Source: Prevotellaceae bacterium
Lineage (GTDB): Bacteria > Bacteroidota > Bacteroidia > Bacteroidales > Bacteroidaceae
DNA: 64,000 nt
Direction of reading: 5' to 3'
Assembly: GCA_019420585.1 (NCBI GenBank)
Contig: JAHZGX010000001.1
Coordinates: 26,165-90,164 of the forward strand
Shown: positions 1 through 7,763 of the stretch, piece by piece
How the letters are laid out: each line of letters opens with the position of its first letter
Position numbering within the stretch: position 1 is the first letter of the stretch
Translations under genes and position numbers: made by a program
The notes under the pieces: model-generated
The model's database searches: none
What the model saw: the letters and a program-made list of their open reading frames with translations, nothing else
What the model was told of the DNA's origin: nothing

Positions 1-1346
1 ATCTTTCCGGCCAGTACTTTGTCGAAGAGGAAACTGCTCTTGATGGTGCCTGTGCCGTGGCAGGTGGGACATGCCTCGTCCACCTTGACTTCCGTGACCG
101 GCCTTACCCTCTGGCGTGTTATCTGCATGAGGCCGAACTTGGAGAGGGGCAGGATATTGTGGCGTGCACGGTCGCGCTTCATGTTCTCGCACATGTGCTC
201 GTACAGTTTCTGCCTGTCTTCAGCAAGTTTCATGTCGATGAAGTCCACCACGATGATTCCGCCCATGTCCCTGAGTCGGAGTTGCCTTGCCAGTTCGTCG
301 GCAGCACCCAGGTTCACGTCCAGGGCATTTGCTTCCTGGCTGTCCTTGTTGCTTGTGCGGTTCCCGCTGTTCACGTCCACCACATGCAGGGCTTCGGTGT
401 GCTCTATGATGAGGTATGCTCCATGCTTGTAGGAAACGGTGCGTCCGAAGCCCGACTTTATCTGTCTAGTGATGTCGAAGTTGTCAAAGATGGGCAGTTT
501 GCCCTTGTACAACTTCACCACATCTGCTTTCTCAGGTGCAATGATGGACACATAGTTCTTCACCTCATCGAACACTTCCTGGCTGTTGACGTGGATGTTC
601 TCGAAACTTGGGTTGAATAAGTCTCTGAGCAAGCCCACTGCCCGGCTCGTCTCTTCGTAGACCATTGTCGGAATCTGCTTGGCCTTCTGTGCATTTCTTA
701 GTGTCTGTTCCCATCGGGATGCCAGCACCTTCATTTCTGCGTCCAGTTCGGCCACGCGTTTTCCCTCGGCCACGGTGCGCACGATGACGCCGCAGTTGTG
801 GGGCTTGATGCTCTGTATGATTTGCTTGAGGCGTGCTCTCTCCTCCGAACTTTTGATTTTGGTGGACACGGATACCTTGTCGTCAAAGGGCACGAGCACC
901 AGAAAACGCCCGGGGAAGGTGATTTCACAGGTGAGGCGCGGCCCTTTGGTGCTGATGGGTTCCTTGACTATCTGCACCAGGAGTTCCTGTCCCGGTTTGA
1001 GCACATTCTGCACGCTTCCGTTCTTCTCCAGTTCCGGGAGCATGGACGCTTTGGCGTGCGGGAAGAGGTTCTTCTTGTCGTTGAGTACCTGTTTGAGGTA
1101 CTTGGCATATGAGTTGAATTGGGTACCGAGGTCCAGATAATGCAGAAAGGCGTCCTTCTCATGCCCCACGTTCACGAAGCATGCGTTGAGTCCCGGCTTG
1201 AGTTTGTGCACTTTGGCCAGGTAGATGTTGCCCACGGAGAATGAGGCCGACTGGCCTTCCTCCTGATATTCCACCAGCCGCTTGTCTTCGGTCAGCGCGA
1301 TGGATATCTTCTGGGGCTGTACATTGATGTAGAGTTCGCTGGTCAT
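1..1346 (-). CDS. rng: Ribonuclease G (Rne/Rng family), 3' end outside window
   Basis: Single-strand-specific endoribonuclease of the RNase E/G family, acting in rRNA maturation and mRNA decay in the cytoplasm. Read from the ATG at 1346, the protein begins MTSELYINVQPQ and has an S1-like RNA-binding part (VGNIYLAKVHKLKPG, then NACFVNVG). The two metal-binding aspartate motifs of the family follow, HVVDVNSGNR and IIVVDFIDM. Near the window edge is the CPTCHGTG segment matching the zinc-link CxxC. About 448 codons are visible and the stop codon lies beyond base 1. The gene is downstream of the small basic ribosomal-type gene on the same strand, but a strong terminator separates them, so rng probably has its own promoter. 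Family assignment is secure. RNase G rather than E is inferred because no long C-terminal scaffold can be seen. Confidence 0.93.
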   Translation of the reverse strand, partial: MTSELYINVQPQKISIALTEDKRLVEYQEEGQSASFSVGNIYLAKVHKLKPGLNACFVNVGHEKDAFLHYLDLGTQFNSYAKYLKQVLNDKKNLFPHAKASMLPELEKNGSVQNVLKPGQELLVQIVKEPISTKGPRLTCEITFPGRFLVLVPFDDKVSVSTKIKSSEERARLKQIIQSIKPHNCGVIVRTVAEGKRVAELDAEMKVLASRWEQTLRNAQKAKQIPTMVYEETSRAVGLLRDLFNPSFENIHVNSQEVFDEVKNYVSIIAPEKADVVKLYKGKLPIFDNFDITRQIKSGFGRTVSYKHGAYLIIEHTEALHVVDVNSGNRTSNKDSQEANALDVNLGAADELARQLRLRDMGGIIVVDFIDMKLAEDRQKLYEHMCENMKRDRARHNILPLSKFGLMQITRQRVRPVTEVKVDEACPTCHGTGTIKSSFLFDKVLAGK

Positions 1347-1363
1347 AATCTGGTATTCAAACT

Positions 1364-1402
1364 AAAAAAAGACTCGGTGACAGAGCAATGACTGTCACCG
1401 AG
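1364..1402 (-). terminator. Rho-independent terminator between the 29-aa gene and rng
   Basis: A perfect 11-bp inverted repeat (CTCGGTGACAG at 1373-1383, CTGTCACCGAG at 1392-1402) has an 8-nt loop. On the minus strand it is followed by a run of seven T (1364-1370). It lies 20 bp after the stop of the upstream small gene and just before the rng start, so it ends that transcript. Confidence 0.88.
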
Positions 1403-1421
1403 CTATCTTTACTGAGAAGGT

Positions 1422-1511
1422 TTACTTGCTCTTGTGTCTGTTCTTTCTCAGTCTTTTCTTGCGCTTGTGCGTAGACATCTTGTGTCTCTTATGCTTCTTT
1501 CCGTTTGGCAT
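1422..1511 (-). CDS. 29-aa very basic ribosomal-type protein (COX24/AURKAIP1-like)
   Basis: A tiny gene encoding a 29-residue protein that begins MPNGKKHKRHKMSTHKRKK and is almost entirely Lys, Arg and His. Proteins of this size and pattern are conserved in Bacteroidota. They resemble the AURKAIP1/COX24 C-terminal domain (the mitoribosomal mS38 family), so a role as a small ribosome component is likely; that link is from memory of the family and was not searched. It has its own promoter upstream (TAATTTTG box at 1564-1571 on the minus strand) and its own terminator downstream, as expected of a highly expressed single gene. Adjacency to rng fits an RNA or ribosome context. The real coding nature is well supported by these signals; the function is inferred. 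Confidence 0.8.
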   Translation of the reverse strand: MPNGKKHKRHKMSTHKRKKRLRKNRHKSK

Positions 1512-1563
1512 AATGTGTATTATTTTATGGGTTAGTAATCCTTGCTTTCTCTTTTTTGGCCTA

Positions 1564-1595
1564 CAAAATTACTGCTTTTCTGCAATATGGCCAAG
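1564..1595 (-). promoter_or_regulatory. Bacteroidota-type promoter for the 29-aa gene
   Basis: On the minus strand, CTTG (1592-1595) is followed after 20 bp by TAATTTTG (1564-1571), matching the TTTG-N19-21-TANNTTTG promoter. It lies 53 bp upstream of the ATG at 1511. Confidence 0.6.
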
Positions 1596-1632
1596 CGGGT
1601 GAAAGTTTTTTCTTTCTTTCCCTTCCATAAAA

Positions 1633-2505
1633 TCATTTCCAAAGACCCTCGGCGGTGTAGTACTTGGTCTTGCTGAGCGGTTCCACCTTGCCGAACTGGC
1701 TCCAGCCCTTGTCCTGCCTGTACTGCTCCAGGAAAACATCAGGCACGTACAGCGTGCAGCCCTTGGTGGGGGTGCAGTTCTTGGGCATGGGATAAAACTC
1801 AGTGCTCAGCAGGTATATCTTCTTGAACTTTTCGGGTGCGCTGAACATGCCGAACATGCGGTTCTTCACATCGTTGGGGATGGTGAGTTCCTCCACTCCC
1901 GTACATCCTTCAAAGGCTCCGTCGTCCAGTTTCTTCATGGTGATGGTCAGTATGATGCGCTTCAGTGCGGCACAGTCTTTGAATGCCCCTTCGCGTATCC
2001 ACCATATCTGATCGCCAAACTCTGCGCTTGTGAGTGACGTGCATCCGCTGAAGGCATCCAAACCCACGGTGGAGACGTTCACCTTGAGGCTCTTCAGGGC
2101 TGTGCATCCGCTGAAGGCCCTGTCGTTGATGACCGGCACGAATCCTTGGAAGTGAACTTGTTCCAGTGATGTGCATCCGCTGAAGGCATCCTCGGCAATG
2201 TGTTTCACATTGGGGCCAATCCACATTTCCCTGATGCCGGTGTTGCCTTCGAACTCCTTGGGAGTGATACTGGCAATCTGGTTGGTGAAGCCCAGTTTCT
2301 CGGCCTCTACGGTCTTCTTTGCTGCACGATCCTTGGTGGTGTAGAAGTAAATGTCCTTGTCCTGCTTGTTCTGTTTCTTGCTTGCCGGTGCGGCGGATTT
2401 CTGTTCTTGACCTTCCTGTGAGGTTTTCCCGTTGCAGCCTGTCAGTGACAGTCCGGCGGCCAATGCCATTGCCAGGATCCAGGCTTGTCTGTTGATTTGT
2501 CTCAT
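1633..2505 (-). CDS. BspA-like leucine-rich repeat lipoprotein
   Basis: A 290-aa surface or periplasmic lipoprotein. The ATG at 2505 is chosen because it gives a clean lipoprotein signal (MRQINRQAWILAMALAAG, then the lipobox LTGC); a longer open frame upstream would bury the signal. After a Lys/Gln-rich linker come several copies of a roughly 23-residue repeat of LRR_5/BspA type, recognisable by the recurring phrases DAFSGCTSL, RAFSGCTAL, GAFKDCAAL and GAFEGCTGV. Such repeats occur in adhesins and in many unknown surface proteins. The gene is transcribed divergently from the ABC-F gene. The ligand cannot be read from sequence. Confidence 0.85.
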   Translation of the reverse strand: MRQINRQAWILAMALAAGLSLTGCNGKTSQEGQEQKSAAPASKKQNKQDKDIYFYTTKDRAAKKTVEAEKLGFTNQIASITPKEFEGNTGIREMWIGPNVKHIAEDAFSGCTSLEQVHFQGFVPVINDRAFSGCTALKSLKVNVSTVGLDAFSGCTSLTSAEFGDQIWWIREGAFKDCAALKRIILTITMKKLDDGAFEGCTGVEELTIPNDVKNRMFGMFSAPEKFKKIYLLSTEFYPMPKNCTPTKGCTLYVPDVFLEQYRQDKGWSQFGKVEPLSKTKYYTAEGLWK

Positions 2506-2540
2506 GTTGTAGGGTATTGTTGTTATAATTGTTTGCCTTA

Positions 2541-2548
2541 CAAAGGTA
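2541..2548 (-). promoter_or_regulatory. -7 box of the leucine-rich lipoprotein gene
   Basis: TACCTTTG on the minus strand fits the TANNTTTG box and lies 36 bp upstream of the ATG at 2505. No well-spaced TTTG partner is obvious. Confidence 0.4.
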
Positions 2549-2613
2549 GCCAAAATAATCCGTCTCCTTTTCCAAATGGGCGGCTTTTTTACGGTTTTAT
2601 TATAAATAATGAG

Positions 2614-2621
2614 TAACTTTG
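2614..2621 (+). promoter_or_regulatory. -7 box upstream of the ABC-F gene
   Basis: TAACTTTG fits TANNTTTG and lies about 90 bp before the ATG at 2712. The -33 region is only T-rich. It faces away from the promoter of the leucine-rich lipoprotein gene. Confidence 0.45.
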
Positions 2622-2711
2622 CACTTCCTTCGGGGTGAATGCATGCTTCGGGCATGTGTGAGGCATGTTCCGGGGAAGGATAGGAGACGAGAAGAATAGC
2701 AAGCAAGGGAA

Positions 2712-4721
2712 ATGATTTCGATAGACCATTTGAGTGTGGAGTTCAGCGCACGTCCGCTGTTTACTGATGTCAGTTATGTAATCAATGACCGTGACCGTAT
2801 TGCCCTGGTGGGCAAGAACGGTGCCGGAAAGAGCACGATGCTGAAGGTGATAGCCGGCCTGCAGGCTCCCACGGAAGGCACGGTGTCCATTCCCAGGGAT
2901 GCCACGGTGGCCTACCTGCCGCAGGTGATGGTGCTGAGCGACGGGCATACGGTGCGTGAGGAAGCCGAGAAGGCTTTCGGGGGCATTAGGAGCATGGAGC
3001 GCCAAATCAAGGAACTGAATGACCAGTTGGCCGAGCGTACCGACTATGAGTCGGAAGACTATATGGCATTGGTGGAGAAGTTTACTCACCTCAATGACCG
3101 CTTCCAACTTATGGGTGGACTCAACTATCAGGCCGAACTGGAGCGGACGCTCTCCGGACTGGGCTTCAGCCGCACGGACTTGGACAGGCCCACCAGTGAA
3201 TTCAGCGGTGGATGGCGCATGCGCATCGAACTGGCCAAACTCCTTTTGGGGCATCCCGACGTATTGTTGCTTGACGAGCCCACCAACCATTTGGACATCG
3301 AGAGCATACAGTGGCTGGAGCAGTTCCTGTGCACCAGGGCCGGAGCCGTGGTGCTGGTGAGCCATGACCGCGCTTTCATCAACAATGTGACCAATCGTAC
3401 GCTGGAGATATCCTGCGGGCGCGTGTATGACTACAAGGTAAAGTATGACGAGTATGTGAGCCTGCAGGCAGAGAGACGCGAGCAGCAACTGCGCGCCTAC
3501 GAGAATCAGCAGAAGGAGATTGCCGACATCAAGGCATTCATAGACCGCTTCCGCTACCAGGCCACCAAGGCCATACAGGTGCAGAGTCGCATCAAGCAAC
3601 TGGAACGCATCGTGCCTATCGAGGTGGATGAGGTGGACAGCAGCGTGCTGCGTCTGAAGTTTACATGCAGTCAGCGCAGCGGTGATTACCCCGTGATATG
3701 CGAGGACCTGTCCAAGAGTTATCCTTCGCGTGACGGCAAGGAGGCCGAACATGTCATCTTCCATGACGTGAACCTCACCATACGGCGCGGCGAGAAAGTG
3801 GCGTTTGTGGGGCGGAACGGTGAGGGGAAGACTACCTTGGTGAAGTGTATCATGGACTCTGCCGCCCATCCGCAGCCCGATGGCTCAGGCAGCGGATTCT
3901 ATACAGGTGGCTTGCGCGTAGGGCATAATGTGCAGATAGGTTACTTCGCCCAAAATCAGGCACAGTTGCTTGATGGGGAACAGACGGTGTTTGACACCAT
4001 TGACCGTGTGGCCAAAGGCGACATCCGACTGAAGATAAGGGATATCCTTGGCGCGTTCATGTTTGGCGGTGAGGCCGGAGACAAGAAGGTGAAATTCCTG
4101 AGTGGGGGAGAGCGCACCCGCCTGGCCATGATCAAACTTCTGCTTGAACCGGTCAACTGCTTGATTCTTGATGAGCCCACCAACCATCTGGACATGCGCT
4201 CGAAGGATGTCCTGAAGGCAGCCATCCGGGATTTCGATGGAACCGTCATCGTGGTGAGTCACGACCGTGATTTCCTTGACGGCCTGGTGAGCAAGGTGTA
4301 TGAGTTCGGCGGAGGCCAAGTGCATGAACATCTGGGAGGCATTTATGATTTCCTGCAGTCCCGCCGGCTGGATTCACTCAGCGTACTCAACACCTCTGCC
4401 ATGAAGGAGGCTCCTGCCCTGAAGGCTTCTGGTGAGGGTGAGAAACAGTGTAAGTCCGGTGCACAGAGTTATGAGCAGCAGAAAGCACTCCAGCGTAAGC
4501 AGAAGAAACTGGAAAAGGCCGTTGCCGAGGCTGAGGCACATGTGTCGCAACTGGAGGCTGCCATCCGCATCCTGGAGGAGCAGATGTCCACCCTCGAGGG
4601 TAGCACCGATGCTTCTCTCTATGAGAGGCACACACGTCTCAAGAAACAACTTTCCGAGGCGGAGAATGAATGGGAGCAGGCCATGGAGGCACAGGAAGAG
4701 TTTCGGAATGAAGCACAGTGA
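2712..4721 (+). CDS. ABC-F family ATPase (ribosome-associated, no membrane domain)
   Basis: A 669-aa protein with two fused ABC ATPase domains and no transmembrane segment, the ABC-F plan. These proteins act on the ribosome in translation or antibiotic protection. Domain 1 has Walker A GKNGAGKST (about residues 34-42), signature FSGGW and Walker B LLLDEPTNHLD. A charged linker of about 80 residues follows, rich in Glu, Arg and Gln. Domain 2 has GRNGEGKTT (about 366), LSGGERTR and LILDEPTNHLD. The last 100 residues form a Lys/Glu-rich coiled coil, as in the Uup and YkpA subgroups. Length is normal. Subfamily, and whether it protects against a drug, cannot be decided here. The motif CAAGCAAGGGAAAT spans its start codon and recurs at 14682 and 40615. 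Confidence 0.93.
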   Translation: MISIDHLSVEFSARPLFTDVSYVINDRDRIALVGKNGAGKSTMLKVIAGLQAPTEGTVSIPRDATVAYLPQVMVLSDGHTVREEAEKAFGGIRSMERQIKELNDQLAERTDYESEDYMALVEKFTHLNDRFQLMGGLNYQAELERTLSGLGFSRTDLDRPTSEFSGGWRMRIELAKLLLGHPDVLLLDEPTNHLDIESIQWLEQFLCTRAGAVVLVSHDRAFINNVTNRTLEISCGRVYDYKVKYDEYVSLQAERREQQLRAYENQQKEIADIKAFIDRFRYQATKAIQVQSRIKQLERIVPIEVDEVDSSVLRLKFTCSQRSGDYPVICEDLSKSYPSRDGKEAEHVIFHDVNLTIRRGEKVAFVGRNGEGKTTLVKCIMDSAAHPQPDGSGSGFYTGGLRVGHNVQIGYFAQNQAQLLDGEQTVFDTIDRVAKGDIRLKIRDILGAFMFGGEAGDKKVKFLSGGERTRLAMIKLLLEPVNCLILDEPTNHLDMRSKDVLKAAIRDFDGTVIVVSHDRDFLDGLVSKVYEFGGGQVHEHLGGIYDFLQSRRLDSLSVLNTSAMKEAPALKASGEGEKQCKSGAQSYEQQKALQRKQKKLEKAVAEAEAHVSQLEAAIRILEEQMSTLEGSTDASLYERHTRLKKQLSEAENEWEQAMEAQEEFRNEAQ

Positions 4722-4769
4722 GCATACTATATATATAATGTGTAATTACAATAAGAGATAATTCAGACT

Positions 4770-6815
4770 ATGAAGACCAAAATCATGTTGCACGCAATGA
4801 CTTTCGCGGCAATAATGGCATCCTGCCAGACCAACGGAGATGATGGGCAGAAATCGGGTATCGATCTGGCCAATATGGACACCACTTATCAGCCCGGAGC
4901 CGACTTTTACATGTATGCTACGGGTGGCTGGCAGGCAGCCCATCCTCTGACAGAGGAGTACAGCAGGTTTGGCAGTTTCGATGTGCTGCAGGAGAACAAC
5001 AACAAGCAACTGCGCGCAATCATCGACAGCGTGGCGGCCCTCGACAACAAGAAGGGAAGCATCGAGCAGAAGATAGCCGACCTCTACAAGAGCGCGATGG
5101 ACTCTGTCACCTTGCAGGAGCACGGAATGGATGACTTGGATGGCTTCCTGGCCTGTGACGGCTACCGCAACAGCCCCGAAATCACCCGGCAGTGGCTGCA
5201 GGAAGTGTGGCCCGGCATGTTGGCTTCCGGCGTGGATGGGCTCTTTGGCTTCTACATCGGTTCGGACGAGAAGGACTCCAAGAACAATATCCTGAGCATC
5301 AGCCAAGGCGGTATGAGCCTTGGGCAGAAAGACTATTATGTGGATCAGGATCCCGAAACGATCAAGATACGTGAGGCTTACGTGGAGTATATCAAGAAGA
5401 TGGCCGGCCATGTGGGCTTCGGTTCAGAGGATGCCGCACGCATGGCCGAGGATGTCATGCGCATAGAGACCCGTCTGGCCAAAGCCAGCAAGAGCATGAC
5501 CGAACTGCGTGACCCCGAGGCCAACTACAATAAGATGACCTATGAGCAACTGAAGAAGGACTTCTCCGGAATAGACTGGGATGCCTACTTCAAGGTTTTT
5601 GGAATCACCGGCCTGAAGGAAGTGATTGTGGGGCAACCTGCCGCCATTCATGAAGTGGAGAATGTCCTGGCTGAGGAGACCCCCGAGGCTCTGCAGAACG
5701 TATACTTGTGGCATGCCGTTGACATGGCTGCCAATTATGTGGACGATGAGAGCCGCAGCATCGCCTTTGGCTTCTGGGGCACCGTGCTGAGCGGCAAGAC
5801 TCAGGATCGCCCGCGCTGGAAGCGCGCTGTGGCGAGCGTGGAGAACTGCTTAGGTGAGGCACTCGGACAGTTGTACGTGGCCAAATACTTCCCCCCGGCA
5901 GCCAAGAAGCGCATGGAGAAATTGGTGGCCAACCTGCAGCAGGCACTGGGTGAGCGCATTGACGTGCAGGACTGGATGAGCCCGGAGACCAAGAAAGTGG
6001 CACACGAGAAATTGGATGCCTTCTATGTGAAGGTGGGTTATCCCGACAAGTGGACCGACTACAGCACGCTGGAGATAGGCGACAGTTACCTCCAGAATAT
6101 CCTTTCCTGCAAGCGTTGGGCCATTCAGGACATGATAGCCAAGCACCTCAACAAGCCTGTGGACAGGGATGAGTGGTTCATGACTCCCCAGACAGTGAAC
6201 GCCTATTATAACCCCACCACCAACGAGATATGTTTCCCTGCCGGCATCCTGCAGCCTCCTTTCTTCGACATGGCAGCCGATGACGCATTCAATTACGGTG
6301 CCATAGGTGTGGTAATCGGACATGAGATGACTCACGGCTTTGACGACCAGGGTTCCAAGTATGACAAGAACGGAAACCTCTCGCAGTGGTGGACTGCAGA
6401 GGACACAAAGCGTTTTGAGGAGCGCATCGGTGTCATGCGTGCCTTCTATGACAGCATTGAGGTGCTGCCCGGACTGCATGCCAACGGCTCGCTCACGTTG
6501 GGTGAGAACATGGCTGACCATGGTGGCTTGATGGTTGCATTCCAGGCGTTTCGGAATGCCACTGCACAGGCTCCCTTGGCCGACAAGGACGGTTTCACTC
6601 CCGCACAGCGCTTCTTCCTGGCCTATGCCAATGTTTGGGGGCAGAACATACGTGACGAGGAAATCCGCAAGCGCGTGAAGAGTGACCCGCACTCGCTGGG
6701 CATGTGGCGTGTGAACGGTCAGTTGCCTCACATCGATGCCTGGTATGATGCCTTCAACATTGTAGAGGCTGACCCCATGTTCCTGGCCAAGGAGAAGCGC
6801 GTGACCATCTGGTAA
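4770..6815 (+). CDS. M13 family metallopeptidase (PepO/neprilysin-like lipoprotein)
   Basis: A 681-aa zinc endopeptidase of the neprilysin family. The N-terminus is a lipoprotein signal ending in the lipobox MASC, so the enzyme is probably anchored in the cell envelope facing the periplasm or surface. The zinc site is HEMTH (H518, E519, H522) with the third ligand in ENMADHGG (E579, followed by the family's Asp). The C-terminus ends in VTIW, similar to the conserved C-terminal Trp of M13 enzymes. The N-terminal half carries the usual alpha-helical Peptidase_M13_N domain. Length is standard for the family. It starts 48 bp after the ABC-F gene and precedes metA by 30 bp, so they may be cotranscribed, though the functions are unrelated. 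Confidence 0.95.
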   Translation: MKTKIMLHAMTFAAIMASCQTNGDDGQKSGIDLANMDTTYQPGADFYMYATGGWQAAHPLTEEYSRFGSFDVLQENNNKQLRAIIDSVAALDNKKGSIEQKIADLYKSAMDSVTLQEHGMDDLDGFLACDGYRNSPEITRQWLQEVWPGMLASGVDGLFGFYIGSDEKDSKNNILSISQGGMSLGQKDYYVDQDPETIKIREAYVEYIKKMAGHVGFGSEDAARMAEDVMRIETRLAKASKSMTELRDPEANYNKMTYEQLKKDFSGIDWDAYFKVFGITGLKEVIVGQPAAIHEVENVLAEETPEALQNVYLWHAVDMAANYVDDESRSIAFGFWGTVLSGKTQDRPRWKRAVASVENCLGEALGQLYVAKYFPPAAKKRMEKLVANLQQALGERIDVQDWMSPETKKVAHEKLDAFYVKVGYPDKWTDYSTLEIGDSYLQNILSCKRWAIQDMIAKHLNKPVDRDEWFMTPQTVNAYYNPTTNEICFPAGILQPPFFDMAADDAFNYGAIGVVIGHEMTHGFDDQGSKYDKNGNLSQWWTAEDTKRFEERIGVMRAFYDSIEVLPGLHANGSLTLGENMADHGGLMVAFQAFRNATAQAPLADKDGFTPAQRFFLAYANVWGQNIRDEEIRKRVKSDPHSLGMWRVNGQLPHIDAWYDAFNIVEADPMFLAKEKRVTIW

Positions 6816-6845
6816 ACAGTTTACGGAAAGACAACTTGACAAGCA

Positions 6846-7763
6846 ATGCCATTAAGATTGCCAGACAAACTGCCCGCCATTGAGTTCCTCAAGCACGAGA
6901 ACATCTTCGTGCTTGGGGATGAGCGGGCCGACAGCCAGGACATCAGGCCTCTGCGCATCGTCGTTCTCAACCTGATGCCTCTGAAGATAACCACAGAGAC
7001 AGACCTCATAAGACTGCTTTCTAACTCTCCCTTGCAGTTGGACGTCCAGTTTATGAAGGTTAAGGCGCACACCAGCAAGAATACTCCCGTGGAGCATATG
7101 AAGGCCTTCTACCGTGATTTCGAGAAGATGACTGACGAGAAGTTCGACGGGATGATTGTCACAGGTGCCCCCGTGGAGCATCTTGATTATGGGCAGGTGA
7201 CCTATTGGGACGAGATAAGCGGCATCTTCGACTGGGCGCGTACCCACGTCACCAGCACCCTCTACATCTGCTGGGCTGCCCAGGCCGGGCTGTACCATCA
7301 TTACGGGATACCCAAATACCCGTTGCCTGAAAAGATGTTCGGCATCTTTCCTCAGACTCCTTTGGAGCCTACACTGCCCATTTTCAGGGGCTTCGATGAT
7401 GTATTCTACATGCCTCACAGCCGGCATACGGAACTGCACCGCGAGGACATCCTGGCCGTGCCGGAACTCTCACTTATTGCCGAGAGCCCGCAGAGCGGTG
7501 TGGGCATGGTGATGGCACGGGGTGGAAGAGAGATATTCATCACCGGACATTCCGAGTACTCGCCTTACACGCTTGATACTGAGTATAAGCGTGACCTGGG
7601 CAAGGGACTTCCCATCAGGAAGCCTTACAACTATTACCGGAACGATGACCCGTCACAGCCACCCTTGGTGACCTGGCGTGCCCACGGCAATCTCCTGTTC
7701 CAGAACTGGCTCAACTATTACGTGTATCAGGAGACTCCCTACAATATCAATGACATCCATTGA
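6846..7763 (+). CDS. metA: Homoserine O-acyltransferase MetA, predicted acetyl-CoA type
   Basis: A 305-aa enzyme that acylates homoserine in the first committed step of methionine synthesis. The catalytic residues of the MetA family are in place: Cys142 in LYICWAAQ, His235 and Glu237 in TGHSEYS. Residue 111 is Glu (TGAPVEH). In characterised MetA enzymes Glu here selects acetyl-CoA, while Gly, as in E. coli, selects succinyl-CoA. The product is therefore predicted to be O-acetylhomoserine despite the usual succinyltransferase label. The reading frame overlaps the next gene by 14 bp, indicating translational coupling. Length and motifs are typical, and no frameshift is seen. Confidence 0.95.
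   Translation: MPLRLPDKLPAIEFLKHENIFVLGDERADSQDIRPLRIVVLNLMPLKITTETDLIRLLSNSPLQLDVQFMKVKAHTSKNTPVEHMKAFYRDFEKMTDEKFDGMIVTGAPVEHLDYGQVTYWDEISGIFDWARTHVTSTLYICWAAQAGLYHHYGIPKYPLPEKMFGIFPQTPLEPTLPIFRGFDDVFYMPHSRHTELHREDILAVPELSLIAESPQSGVGMVMARGGREIFITGHSEYSPYTLDTEYKRDLGKGLPIRKPYNYYRNDDPSQPPLVTWRAHGNLLFQNWLNYYVYQETPYNINDIH

Noticed and set aside
2589..3869. A 426-codon open frame on the minus strand
   Set aside because: It runs antisense to the well-supported ABC-F gene and the upstream promoter region, and shows no domain; it is a by-product of codon bias in moderate-GC genes.
5850..6842. A 330-codon minus-strand frame
   Set aside because: It is antisense to the M13 peptidase, whose zinc motifs fix the true frame.
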